Shown here piece after piece: positions 10,642 through 22,218 of a DNA stretch of 64,000 bases. The stretch is from Molossus alvarezi. Taxonomy: Eukaryota; Chordata; Mammalia; Chiroptera; Molossidae. How positions within the stretch are numbered: the first letter of the stretch is position 1; each line of letters starts with the position of its first letter. The notes under the pieces were generated by a model. The model ran no database searches, was not told the DNA's origin, and saw only the letters and a program-made list of their open reading frames with translations. The DNA is taken from the NCBI GenBank assembly GCA_037176705.1, contig CM073887.1, positions 85,074,348 through 85,138,347 on the forward strand, given 5' to 3'. The position numbers and the translations under genes were made by a program.

Positions 10642-12246
10642 CCTGGTGTTTGTTTTTCATAAGACAAACCTTTCAGTCATAGCTGTATCTTATTAGGGAG
10701 TTACAGATTATTGTTTAAAATGCCACACTGTGTGGAAAAGATTTGTTAAGCAAATTCTTTAAACAGAAATAAAAAATAATGGGCATCAACTACAAAAGAA
10801 GCAGAAAATGTAGTATCTACCCAAAGAGCTTACAGTTTAGTTTGATAAATAAAATGCATCAACAAGGAAACCTAACAATAGTGCCAAGCAGATCATTTTT
10901 GCTTACAACATTCGATTACTCATCAAGTCATATCAATTCATCTTTTGTAGCAGCTTAAATCTATTCTTTCCAGGCTCACTGCTCAATTCCAGGCAACTCT
11001 TGTGTCATGTCTGAGTTACTACAGTGGGAGCTGGCATGTCATTTCTAATTTATTTTAATTATGAAATAATTATTTGTTGGATCAATGAATAAAACACTCT
11101 TCATTTTGTAACTCTTTTACACATCAATCTCTGAGTTCAGCACCACTTACTAAGTGAAATATAAATTCTTCCTTGCTCTGAGATTGTATGTACATAATAA
11201 CCTCAGTGGACAAACTTCATGGGAATTCATGAAGTAAGAAATATGTATTTCCCCAATACTATCCTAGCTTTTGACTACTTACTCATTTATTTATATGGGT
11301 GTTAATATAATCACAATTTTGTGAAATCCATGCAATGCATGCTCACCAAACTTGAACCAGATGTAAGAAATACTCATTCTACAATAACATATACCATGAA
11401 GCATTCCTCTCAAACTGCTGTTGCAGTCTACTAAAAAATATTTGCAGACTACATCAGAAAAGGTTAGAAAACTTCCATTTGTCTCCCTGAGGGTTTGGGC
11501 ACTCACAACACTGCTTCTCAGCCTTGACTCAGAAAAATCTCTATGCCATTGTTGGGAGGGGAGAGTGAAAAGTACCTTTAGGAGGACTTTATTACCAAAT
11601 GCTCTATGAGAACTGGGATGGTTCCCAATTCATTCCACCTACAAACTTTGTGTGAGTATGAAAAGCCCTTCCCCAAAACCACCCAGAAAGGATCTATCTC
11701 TGGAATAAGACTTTGAAGCAAATAATACTCATAAGGCAGTCATCTAGAGTACTTAAGAAACAAAGAACTTTCACAAAATGCTAACTTTCCTATAGATGTA
11801 AGGACATATGAAGGTCAGGAATACATATAGGAAAGCAATTATAAATGCTTATATAGGAAAGCAACAGAAGTTGGTCTGATATCAGTCTCAAATTCACCCC
11901 CCGACACACGACAAATACAAATGTTCCTTGCCAAGGTCCCGTTCCAGCTGAACTCTAACTATGGCCTCCACTCTTTCTAGCCACACTTGACTTCTGTTCC
12001 CATCTAAATTATGATATTTCTATGACTTTGCATCCCACGACTAGTCACTTGGATCACTGGGCTCTACCTCTGCTCTGATTTCTCCAAGTCTGGGCTACAA
12101 GTATAACCTCTGTCATTTACAAGGCATTTCTTTTTGCCTACCTACCTTCTGTCCTCACCTGGATGTGTAGATCTCAACTGGATTACTTGGGACTGGAAGC
12201 CATATATAATCTTTCTTCACTATACCAGGCCAAAAGATTTTAAAAT
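10642..12246. other. Single-copy AT-rich DNA, nothing recognised
   Basis: No reading frame with recognisable protein similarity, no SINE or L1 signature, and no array structure. Read as intergenic or intronic sequence. Confidence 0.6.
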
Positions 12247-12415
12247 AATGAGTCCTGGGCTCAAATTCCAGTTCAGCTATATAGATGGGTAACAGAGCAA
12301 ACTACTCAATCTCTCTGGGCTTTAATGTTCTCATCTGCATTATAGAGATAATACTTCATACTTTTCATAGTTATTAGAAGCATCAAAATAGGTACTCAAT
12401 AAAGATAGTCACTAT
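12247..12415 (+). mobile_element. MIR SINE, ancient
   Basis: Matches the mammalian-wide MIR order by eye: a 'cctgggctcaaattcca' tRNA-like part, 'actcaatctctctgggc', 'ctcatctgcat' core, then 'ggtactcaataaa' at the 3' end. Heavily diverged, as expected. Confidence 0.82.
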
Positions 12416-12479
12416 TATTAACATCTTAATAATTACTACTAACACACTACCACTTCTCAAGAATGTCTAACAATGTGAC

Positions 12480-12635
12480 AACAATTTTACTCATTTAAAT
12501 TCACAAACTTCTGACATATGCAATATTTATCCTCATTTTACAAATATGGAAACAGACATAGAAAAGTTAAGTAATTTTTTTAAGATAGCATGACTATTAA
12601 GTGATGCGTTCAGGATTCCAATCCTAGTCTTTCAA
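12480..12635 (-). mobile_element. MIR-family SINE, ancient, minus strand
   Basis: The signature of an antisense MIR is visible: 'cattttacaaatatggaaac', 'gaaaagttaagtaa', then 'ggattccaatcctagtct'. It could be a MIR subfamily such as MIRb or MIR3; I cannot separate these by eye. Confidence 0.75.
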
Positions 12636-12638
12636 GTA

Positions 12639-13279
12639 CAGTTGATCCTCATTATTCGTGGACTCTGTATTTGTGAATTTGCCCTGTTGTTAAAATTTAC
12701 TTGTAATCCCAAATCAATAATCATGGCACTTTCCTGTCAAAGACGTGCAGAGTGCCAAGAAACTTGAATTACCCACTGTACACATTCCCAGCTGTGTTTG
12801 AACAAGATGACAATCTGCCTTGTTGTTTCAAATCTTGTATTATAAACAAGTGTCCTTTCTGAGGTCTATTTAGTGCCACTGTCTTCAATTTGGATGCTTT
12901 TTGTTGGTGGTGTTGCTATTTTGAAATAGCCCCCGAGTACAGTGTTGAAGCACAGTCTACTATTCCTAAACTTAAGAAGGTCATGATGTGCCTTACGGAA
13001 AAAGATGCATGTGTTAGATACACTTCATTCAGACATGACTTACAGTGCTGTTGGCTGTGTGTTAAATGTTAAAGAGTTGATAATATATATTAAATAAGAT
13101 GTCTTTAAACAGAAGCACGCATAAAACAAGCTTATGTATTGATCAGTTGATGAAAATGTGGTCAGAGGCTCACAGGAACCAAACACTGTATTCCTTAGGA
13201 GTAATGTTCAGTATTCACCAATTCAGTATTTGTGGTGACATTATAGAACACAGCTACCATGAATAATAAAAATCCACTG
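12639..13279 (+). mobile_element. Tigger-type (pogo-like) DNA transposon remnant
   Basis: 641 bp with imperfect terminal inverted repeats: 'cagttgatcctcattattcg' at the left, and its inverted relative ending 'aatccactg' at the right. TA precedes the left end; the right flank is CA, a likely decayed TA. Inside, around 13032-13080, one frame reads DMTYSAVGCVLNVKEL, which resembles the helix-turn-helix DNA-binding segment of Tigger/CENP-B-like transposases. The frame just before it (KKVMMCLTEKD, about 12975) is offset, so the coding remnant is frameshifted. Most of the transposase is absent; this is a non-autonomous or deleted copy. Confidence 0.82.
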
Positions 13280-14094
13280 CATAGTCCTCTTTTTACTGAC
13301 TGTCGGGATCTGGTATTATCCACACCTAGGGTACTACACACAGACTCACACAAGAACTCTATACTCCCACAGCTCACAGTACACCGTTCATCAGACACAC
13401 AGGAAGGAACAAGAGAAGGATGAAGAAAAGATGTAGCAAATGCGGTGACCCATAATCTCATACAGCTCAAGAAAGGAGAGGAGAGAACACAAGCTCTACA
13501 CTAAACTCTGCTCCTTCCTACTTCCAGAATTATAAGAAACTTTGGTAATCTCTGCAATCCCCAGATTCAGAATACATTTCCAAAAATGAATGACAAATTA
13601 ATGAATCAAATTTAAAGCTGCCTTCACTCTTGCATTCTTGATAACTGTCAAATCCTCTTCTCTCTCATTTCAAAGCCACTCTCCAACTTGGTTTTCAGTT
13701 GTAGCTATAGGCATTAGGTGAGAATATGGATAGTCTTAGCACCACAAAGAGTTATGGTGTTATGTCCTGGAAAACAAAAATTCACCTGGAATTTACTGCC
13801 AAAAATTCAGTAAAATGCAACAAAACAACCACTCTATAATAACATTAAGTGATTACCAAATTGCCAAAGTCCTACAGGAATGGCACCCAAAGCCAAAGGA
13901 ATTTCTGCAGTTTCATTCCTAAAATTCTTATGCAAAAATCATTTTATGCCAAGCTAAAAACAGTTCATGATTTCTTCTTTCCTCATATAAAGTGTTACTC
14001 TTTAAAACATTTTCTTTATTTAGAAAAATTAATCTATTCCAAAGTATATGTCCTACATGTGCACTCTTCTGTATGTATATTTCAATTTTTTATA
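13280..14094. other. Single-copy DNA, nothing recognised
   Basis: AT-rich sequence with no coding frame, array or repeat signature I can support. Confidence 0.6.
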
Positions 14095-14107
14095 AAGCCA
14101 AGTATAG

Positions 14108-14345
14108 CCCTGGCCGATTTGGCTCAGCGGTTGGAGCGTCGGCCTGCGGTACAGAGAGACCCGGGTTCGGTTCCCGCTAAGGGCACGTACCTCGGTTGCA
14201 GTTTGTCCCCGGCCCTGGTTGGTCGTGCGGGTGGCAGTCACTCGATGTGTCCCTTCACGTCGATGTTTCTCTCTCTCTCTCTTCCTCTCTCTCCCTCCCG
14301 CTCTACCTGAACAAAAAAATGGAAAAAAAATGTCCTCGGGTGAGG

Positions 14346-14375
<30 letters not shown>
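14108..14375 (+). mobile_element. Ves-type SINE, family A, first of a same-site pair
   Basis: Near-consensus family A copy with an A-run of about 29 at its end. The target sequence 'gccaagtatag' is at 14097-14107 and again at 14378-14388, immediately before the next SINE. Confidence 0.94.
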
Positions 14376-14378
<3 letters not shown>

Positions 14379-14388
14379 CCAAGTATAG

Positions 14389-14604
14389 CCTGGCTGGTTT
14401 AGCTCAGTGGTTAGAGTGTTGGCCCGCAGACCAATGAGTTGTGGTTTTGATTCTGGTCAAGGGTACGTACCTGGCACTGGCTGGGGTCGTGCGGGAGACA
14501 ACCAGTCGATGCTTCTCTCTTCCTCTCTCTCCCTTCCCTCCCTCCCGCTCTATCTGAAGAGAAATAGAAAAATATCCTTGGGTAAGGATTAAAAAAAAAA
14601 CAAA
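14389..14604 (+). mobile_element. Ves-type SINE, second of a same-site pair
   Basis: Starts 'cctggctggtttagctcag'. It has a shortened body that lacks the 'ttgcagtttgtcccc' segment. It ends 'ggtaaggattaaaa', followed by 'ccaagtata' at 14605-14613, a third copy of the same target site. More diverged than the SINE before it. Confidence 0.9.
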
Positions 14605-14613
14605 CCAAGTATA

Positions 14614-15421
14614 TATTCCAGGTTGAATTGAGATAAATCAAGTTTTCAATTATGAATTGATTATAATCTGCTAAACTAAAAGCTCTGCAGTCTAAATATT
14701 AAAACTTTGATAAATAAACAGATTTTCTATGTTGTAATTCATTAATTTGAACTTTCAAAAATAACAAATAACAAAAGTTAAATTGTAAGTTTCATTAATA
14801 GCTCAGTTCAAATTTATGCACAAGATAAAAAATACCTGAAAGATGTAAGTTATTTAAAACCATATATATCTCAAAATTAAAATCCAATAATTGTTACCTA
14901 AAAGTAACCTAAAATATTTTAGGACAGCAAACTAAGAATACCAGCAATACAAACAGGATCAAACTAAAAATCATAAATGATCCCTTTTATAAGAAAGAAC
15001 ATCAAGAAAAACAATGAATAGTTTTTTATATTATAAAGAGATATCTCCTATTAATTGAAAATGCTAAAAGTGAACAAGTTTAGGACAATATTTAGCAACT
15101 TCATTTTAAATAACTCCACAAGTAATTTTTAAAATACAGCTCTGACTAAATCAATGTCTTTTAAGTCACATATTTAAAATAAGCAGCTGTGCAGGAGAGT
15201 AGAAAAAGAAATTTGATTCAATTCAAATACCATCTATCCTACTGTGAATTTCTCTAACACAGATGAGCTCATGTTAGACTGTTAAGTGGAAATGACACCA
15301 TTATAGCATGGAAGTCTCACTGATTTATTTGTTAGTTTCCAAAGCAAAGAAGTGGAGGAAATTGAATTATTTGAAATCTTAGGCAAGAAAGGAAAAAGTT
15401 CTCACCTAATCTGGCCTTAGA
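14614..15421. other. Single-copy AT-rich DNA, nothing recognised
   Basis: No coding frame or repeat signature that I can support. Confidence 0.6.
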
Positions 15422-15431
15422 CAGAACTATA

Positions 15432-15658
15432 TATATATATTTTTAAATTTTTTCTTTATTGATTTTAGAGAGAGGAAGGGGGGGGAGAGAGAGAGAGAGA
15501 GAGAGAGAAACATCGATGAGAGAGAACACTGACTGGCAGTCTCCTGCATGCCCCCCACTGGGGTTTGGGCCCATATCCTGGGCATGTGCCCTGACCCGGA
15601 ATCAAACCAGCGACCTCATGGTGTTGACGCTCAACCACTGAGCCACAACAGCTGGGCG
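15432..15658 (-). mobile_element. Ves-type SINE, family B, minus strand
   Basis: Reads on the plus strand as 'ttgattttagagagagg', (ga)n, 'aaacatcgatgagagag', 'ccccactggggtttgggccc' and 'gaatcaaaccagcgacc', ending at the head 'gagccacaacagctgggc'. Duplication 'cagaact(a/g)ta' at 15422-15431 and 15660-15669. Confidence 0.9.
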
Positions 15659-15669
15659 CCAGAACTGTA

Positions 15670-16097
15670 TTTTAAGAAAGCTGTAAAAGAGAGCCAAGTG
15701 CACCCATGGCCAGGCCAAGTGGGAGGTCTCACTCAGCTTGACTGTTGTTCTGGCTCCTGTCAATGGCCACCATAATATCAGAACTTCACTTTTATTTGTA
15801 TTGTTTTAACACCCACCATCCATGTAACAATTCAAGCATTGTTAGAATTTCCACTTTGCTGGCTGTGTACGTTTTTAGTATTATTTTAGTAACATCCATC
15901 CATACTGAGATGTCTACCCAAATGATCCAGGTAACCTGAAATACAATTATTGCTTTTGCTAGTAGCTACCAGGTTGCATAGATTTTTAGAGATCTGTCAC
16001 AATTTTATTTTTCTCATAAGATGCTATTTTTAGTGCATGATTTACAGGATGCAAGCTTTTTCAGTAACAAATATTTCATCATAGCAGAAAGAGTTAT
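15670..16097. other. Single-copy DNA, nothing recognised
   Basis: No coding frame or repeat signature that I can support. Confidence 0.55.
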
Positions 16098-17003
16098 AAA
16101 TACTTATCAAGTGGGGGGGATCCAAGATGGCTGCAGAATAGAAGGAAGCTACAGACACCTCCTTCCAGCACCAAACCAGATTTACAGCTAAATTATAGAG
16201 CAATCAATCTGAATAACCAGCTGAAGGGCGGCTGAAAGGAAGATTATATCCAAGGATTTATAGAAGAAGTTAAACAGAGATTGGTAAGAAGGGCAGAGAT
16301 GGGAAGAGAGCTGGTCCCTGCACCCAGGTGCCATGGCTGAGAAGTTGGAGGGATATCTCAGCTGCAAATATCCCTCCTCAGGAGCGTGAGGTCTCAACCC
16401 CACACTGGGGTTACCAGACCAGAGCACCAAGGCCAGTAGAGGAGCCTGCATAACATCTGGTAGTGAAAATCAATAGGGACTCTGCCTGCTAGGAAGAGAA
16501 GAGAGTCTGCTAGAATCCCAGGTATTCTCCTGAAGGGCTAACACACAGGAGCTCACACTTGGGCACTCAACCAGGTCTCTGGTGGAGGGAAGGTGACTCA
16601 GGGCATATGTAAGTCATAAAGAGAAGATCTGGGTGGTGTGGCTCTGAAGAGAGATCTGGAGGGTTGGTTAGTGAGGTTCTGGTCAAGAGTCAACATACCA
16701 TACCACCCCCAGGCACCATCTTCCAGGGTCATGCACTCCTATTCTTACAGCACCAGCCAGGTAAATGCATTAATCTAGTGACACCACCTTGCCAAGCTCA
16801 AGTCCAGCAGAAAGGACTGTTGGCTATACCCAAAAAGGACCTGAGGTGTGCTCCTTTTCTAGAGAAACTATAGAAAGACTCTCAGATGGCCATTGATCTG
16901 TGTGGCTTTGGAGTGGGGCCAATATTGCCTTCCTCCCAAGGGTTAGGCAGGCACCACTCCCAATGGTAGACTCCACTATCAGGGTCTCTAGCAGTGTGGC
17001 TTG

Positions 17004-17640
17004 GAGCTAAGGGGAGGCATGCAACTTGCTCCCCTCCTGTGGACCTATGCCACCCCAATGGAAGGCTGCCTTGATTTGCACTCCCAAATCCCTCTGGCCC
17101 CGTCTTGCTGGGCTCAGTTCTGTGAGGGGGGAGGGTGCACAGCTCAGAGCAGGGAACTTCAGCAAGACCCCTTCAGAGTCTCCTGTCAAGGTCTCTGGCA
17201 GAGCAGCTGAGGAGCTAGGGGAAGGCATGCAGCTCACTCCCTGCCCAAAGGTAGGTGCCACCCCCTAGTGGAGAGCTGCTTTAATCTGCTCCTCCAAGTC
17301 CTGCTGGCCCCATCCTATTGGTCTCAGTTCTATGGTGGTAAGGTGACTCCTCTCAGAGCTGGGACAATGGGAGTGCATTTCTCTCAGAGGCTCTAGTTCA
17401 GGGCTTGAGCAGGTATGACTACAGAGCTAAGGGAAAGAGTACAGCTTGCCCTCCTCCCGTGGTCCAGCCAGTGCCACCCCAACAGAAGGCTTTCTTGATC
17501 TGTTTGCCCAAGTCCCAGTGGCCCTGTTTTGCTGAGCTTGCTCCTGTAGTGGGGACAGCTGGCTGCACCCAACCTAAACCTGTGTTGTGCTCTTTGTGGG
17601 TGAGCCAGAGCTAAAGACTCCAGCAAAGACTGAGTGGTAT
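17004..17640 (+). repeat. About 210-nt tandem units in the L1-c 5' UTR
   Basis: 'gagcta(a/g)ggg' begins units at 17004, 17212 and 17424 (spacings 208 and 212). Within each unit, 'gccacccc' and a 'ccaa(a/g)tcc' phrase recur at matching offsets. The array is degenerate and differs in sequence and period from that of L1-b. Confidence 0.75.
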
Positions 17641-18462
17641 GGCTCTGGAGTAGGAGCCACATTCTTCTTCCTTCTGACCATGCTGCCACCAAATAGGGGA
17701 CCCACTAGCTCTGTCTTCCTGACCCAGTCGCCACACCCTACCAAGCTTGAGCCCACTCTACAGCCTTTTTTTATAAGAGTCTAGAGGAAGTCCTGACAAC
17801 CTCAGGGAGGGTGGTAGAGAAGTGAAAGGTGGATGCTGATCTCAGGGAGCCTTAGACTTTTACTGTTCTGCCCCAAGTCAGAGCTTCAGAAAGCTGATCC
17901 TGGTACACAGCCTGGCCCCTCTCACACATACCCTGGCCCAGTAGACACATCCACAAAGGGTGAATAATGTGGTAGTTCCAGATGGGTAGCCCAAGGCTGG
18001 TTACACACAATGCCTGACATCAACCTGCACCAGAGTCCTCCAAATGGGCCCAAACCAACACAACCAGTTGTGGGCTTCAAACCACACCAGAGCTTGACCT
18101 AACTTACCAGGCAAATGGCACAGCCAAAGGGAGACTGGCAGACACCATATCCTGCTAGGAACAACTCTGTTTTAGGCGGCAGCCCCTGAATACCAACTCA
18201 TACATGGTGAACTGAGTCTAAACTTATGTCAGTGAGACAGGGTTACTCCTACCCATGAATGGGCCAACAACATTTAGACTTAACTACAACAGGAGAGGGC
18301 ACATGACCCACAAAAGAATCATTTCTGGGCACCTACCTCTGGTGATCTAGAAGACTATGCCACTGAGACCCATAAAGCATCTATATCAGAAATCCCTCAG
18401 AACAAACTTGGGAGTCATAGTAGATCTACCTAATATACAGAGACAAACACAAATAGGCAGAC

Positions 18463-19372
18463 AAAATAAGGAGATAAATATATCCCAAATAAAAGAACAA
18501 TAGAAATCCCCAGAAAAGAATTAAATAAAATGGAAGCAAATAAAATACCAGATGCAGAGTTTAAAACAATGTTTATAAGAATGTTTAAGAACCTTAGGGG
18601 AAGAATGGATGACCTCAGTGAGAACAAAGAGATAATAAGCATTAAAAAGGACATAGAAACCATAAAAAAAGAACCAGACAGAAATGAAGAATACAATATC
18701 TGAAATGAAGACTACATTAGAAGAAATCAATAGCAGGTTAGATGAAGCTAAGAATCAAATCAGAAATTTACAGGACAAGATAACAGTAAGCACCCAAGCA
18801 TAACACCAAACAGAAAAGATAATTTTAAAAAATAAGGAAAGTCTAAGGACCTCTGGGACAACATCAAGGATAGCAACATCCACATCAGAGGGGCACATCA
18901 GAAGGAGAAGAGAGTGAGCAAGGGGTAGAGAACCTATATGAAGAAATAATGGCTGAAAAGTTCCCTAACCTGGTGAAGGAAAAAGTCACACAAGTTCAGG
19001 AAGCACAGAGAGTCTCAATCAAGATGAACCCAAAGAGGACCACACCAAGACTTATAATAATTGAAATAGCAAAGCTTAAAGACCAAGAGAATCTTAAAAG
19101 CAGCAAGGGCGAGATGGTTAGTTACCTGCAAAGGAGCTCTATAAGGCTGTCAGCTGATTTCTCAACAGAAACACTTCCATCTCAAAGGGACTGGCCTGAA
19201 ATGTTCAAAGCGATGAAAAGCAAGAACATACAACAAAGACTACTCTATCCAGCAACACTATCATTTAAAATTGAAGGCAAATATAAAGAACTACCCAGAC
19301 GGAAAAAAAAAAAAAAAGCTAAAGGAGTTCATTACCACCAGACCAATTTTGCAAGAAATGTTAAGGGGCCTG
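18463..19372 (+). pseudogene. L1-c ORF1, broken
   Basis: ORF1-type sequence from 'aggagataaatatatccc' onward. The coiled-coil half is broken by stops. The RRM/C-terminal half is better kept: NLVKEKVTQVQEAQRVSIKMNPKRTTPRLIIIEIAKLKDQEN (18964-19090) and LLYPATLSFKIEGKYKELP (about 19240-19300). The extreme C-terminus (FARNVKGPALRRRRK) runs into a SINE at 19395. Non-coding because of upstream lesions. Confidence 0.82.
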
Positions 19373-19394
19373 CTTTAAGAAGAAGAAGAAAGAG

Positions 19395-19647
19395 CCCTGG
19401 CCAATTTGGTTCAGCGGTTGGAGCATCGGGCCTGCGGTCTGGAGAGACCCGGGTTCAGTTCCCGCTAAGGGCATGTACCTCGGTTGCAGTTTGTCCCCAG
19501 CCCTGGTTGGTTGTGCGGGTTGCGACCACTCGATGTGTCCCTTTCACATCAATGTTTCTCTCTCTCTCTGTTCCTCTCTCTCTCTCCCACTCTACCTGAA
19601 CAAAAAATGTCCTTGGGTGACGATGATAAAAAAAAAAAAAAAAAAGA
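19395..19647 (+). mobile_element. Ves-type SINE, family A
   Basis: 14-bp duplication 'agaagaagaaagag' at 19381-19394 and 19648-19661. Full-length copy ending in a long A-run. Confidence 0.92.
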
Positions 19648-19736
19648 AGAAGAAGAAAGAGAGAGGGGTGGTGAGGGGACACAAAGGTATAAAGAATAAA
19701 ATGGCAATAAATAACTACCTATCAATAATAACTTAA

Positions 19737-19915
19737 AGGTAAATAAGCTAGTCAGAGAAAGACAAATACCATATGATCTCACTTATATGTGGACTCTAAT
19801 GAACAAAATAGAAAACAGAGACCTGAATACATGGAACAGACTGACAGCTATTGGGGGTAGGTGGGAGAAGTTGGGGGTCTGGATGAAGGAAGGTGAAGGG
19901 ATTAAGCAAAGAAAT

Positions 19916-19961
<46 letters not shown>

Positions 19962-20150
19962 ACAACAGTGTGGTGATAGCCAGAGGGAAAGTGGGGTGGG
20001 GGATAGGTGGAGGTGGGCAAATGATGGGGGAGTGGGGATGAAGATGAAAAGAGACTTTGCTTGGGGCAATGGGCACACCATGCAGTGTGCAGATAATGTT
20101 TTGTTGAGCTGCACACTTGTACCTCAATAAATTCAATAAAAATAAATAAA
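19737..20150 (+). mobile_element. Extra L1 3' end inside L1-c
   Basis: Starts at 'gtcagagaaagacaaatacc' (the ORF2 C-terminal end), passes through the 3' UTR with its G-rich tract and an (at)n run, and finishes 'ctcaataaattcaataaaaa'. Followed directly by ORF2 sequence that belongs upstream in a normal L1. Either a short 5'-truncated insertion that removed most of the host ORF2, or a recombinant. The upstream join 'ggtaaataagc' shows an 'aaat' overlap shared by the two partners. Confidence 0.75.
19920..19959. repeat. (AT)n microsatellite
   Basis: About 20 AT units inside an L1 3' UTR, likely length-variable. Confidence 0.95.
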
Positions 20151-21755
20151 ATGTACATACTACCCAAGCAATCTACAGATTCAGTGCAATTTCTATTAAA
20201 ATACCATTAGTATATTTTACAGATCTAGAACAAATATTCCACAAATTTATATGAAACCAAATTAAGACTCCAAATAGCCTTCTTTCTTCTGAGAAAGAAG
20301 AAGTTGGAAGTATCATACTACTTGATAAAAAACTATACTACAAGGCCACTGTAATAAAAACAGTTTGGTATTAGCATATGAACAGGCATATAGAGCATTT
20401 AAAGAGTACAGAGAGCCTAGAAATAAATCCATGCCTTTAGAATCTATTAATATTTAAGAAAGGAGGCAAGAGCATACAATAAAGTAAAGATAGTCTCTTC
20501 AATAAATGATGTTAGGAAAACTGGAAAGGTACATTTAAAATAAAGAAACTAGACCACCAACTTACACTATACACAAAAATAAACTCAAAATGGATTAAAG
20601 ACTTAAATGTAAGTCACAAAACCATAAAAACACTAGAAGAAAGCATAAGTAGTAAAATCTCAGACATCTCTCGTAGCAATATTTTTGCCAATATTCCTCC
20701 TTGGGCAAGGGAAACAAAGGAAAAAATAAACAAATGGGACTACATCAAACTAAAATGCTTTTCAGAGAAAAAGAAAACATCAACCAAATGAAAAGGCAAC
20801 TCGCCACAGAGAAGAACATATTTGCAAATGATTCACCTGATAAGGGGTTAATTTCCAAAATATACAAAACTTAAACAACTCAACACCAAAACGACAAACA
20901 ACCCAATTTAAAAATGAGCAAAGGCCCTGGCCAGGTGGTTCAGTTGGTGGGAGTGTCATTCCATACACAAAAAGGTTGCAGATTCTATTCCCAGTCAGGA
21001 CACATACCTAGGTTTTGGGTTTGATCCCATCGGCACATGCAGAAGGCAACTGATTGATGTTTCTCTGTTTCTCTTTCTCCCCCACTCCTTCTTTCTCTAA
21101 ACATATCCTCAGGTGAGAATTTAAAAGAAAAAAAATGGGCAAAGGATCTGAATGCACACTTCTCCAAAGAAGACATTCAGATGGCCAATAGACATAAAAA
21201 GATGCTCAACATCACTAATCATCAGAGAGATGCAAATGAAAACCACAATGAGATATCACCTCACACCTGCCATAATGACTACCATCAATAAATCAACAAA
21301 AGAAGTGCTGGGAAGGATGTGGAGAAAAGGGAACCCTTGTGCACTGTTGGTGGGAATACAGACTGATATAGCCACTTTGCAAAAACAGTATGGAATTTCC
21401 TCAAAAAATTTAAAAAGGAAGTACCCTTTGACCTAGAAATCCCACTTCTGGGACTATATCTGAAGAAACTCAAAACATGAATTCAAAAGAATATATGCAC
21501 CTCTATGTTCACTGAAGTATTATTTACAATAGCCAAAATCTGAAAGCAGCCCAAGTAGATGAGTGGAAAAAAACCTGAAAACAGCCCAAGTAGATGAGTG
21601 GGGAAAAAAACAGACAATGGAATACTCTGGGGCTTCTTTTTATAAAAGAAGAAAATTTTACCTTTTGTGACAGCATGGATGAACCTGGAAATTATTATGC
21701 TAAGTGAAATAAGCCAATCAGAGAAAGACAAATATCATATGATTTCACTTATATG
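20151..21755 (+). pseudogene. L1-c ORF2 C-terminal third, broken
   Basis: Covers the thumb-like segment (acatactacccaagcaatct, matching the [18 protein letters not shown] coding region of L1-A) to the end of ORF2. Preserved words include INKSTKEVLGRMWRKGNPCALL (the Cys-rich C-terminal region, with its Cys residues partly lost). Many stops, plus a SINE at 20925-21131. Confidence 0.8.
20925..21131 (+). mobile_element. Ves-type SINE, family C
   Basis: Begins 'ccctggccaggtggttcag', then 'gtgtcattccatacac' and 'aaaaaggttgcag'. This is a different tRNA-head variant from families A and B, shared with the copy at 48000. Duplication 'aaaatg(a/g)gcaaagg' at 20911-20924 and 21132-21145. Confidence 0.9.
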
Positions 21756-22218
21756 TGAAATCCAATCAACAAAATAATTTAACAAAATAGAAACATAAGT
21801 ACAGATAGAACAGACTGACAGCTGTCAGAGGGGAGGGGGATTAGGTGGCTGGGTGAAAAAAAGGTGAAGGGATATTCACACACATACATATATGACACAC
21901 AGACCTGGACAACAGTTTGGGGATAGTCAGAGGGAAAGGGGTTGGGAAATTGCAATTGGGCAAAGGGGAACAGATGGGGACAGAAAGAGACTTGACTTTA
22001 AGTGGTGAGTGCATGATGCAGGGTGCAGATGATGTTTTATTGAGTTGTACACTTGAAACCTGTATAGTTTTACTAACCAATGTCACTCCAATAAATTCAG
22101 TTTAAAAATACTTATCAAATGCCTACCTACAAGGAATGGACTAGTTTACTCGAAGTTATATTCAGGACCTAAAAGAATGTTTTCTTAAAGATCTCAAATT
22201 AGGGAAATAAACACCTCT

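Larger units (their letters stand above)
16111..22105 (+). mobile_element. L1-c, rearranged L1 with a perfect 13-bp target-site duplication
   Basis: The duplication 'aaatacttatcaa' at 16098-16110 and 22106-22118 frames the block. In order: 5' end 'gatccaagatggc' (about 16118), 2.3-kb 5' UTR with about 210-nt tandem units, ORF1 (about 18463-19372) with a SINE near its end, the first few codons of ORF2 (to about 19735), a complete L1 3' end with A-rich tail (19737-20150), then the last third of ORF2 and a second 3' UTR (20151-22105). The middle of ORF2, including most of the endonuclease and reverse transcriptase, is absent. The second 3' UTR ends 'ccaataaattcagtttaaaa', an older L1 type. Confidence 0.87.

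Noticed and set aside
14349..14377. Long A-run as an assembly gap or vector artefact
   Set aside because: It is the tail of a SINE with matching target-site duplications on both sides.
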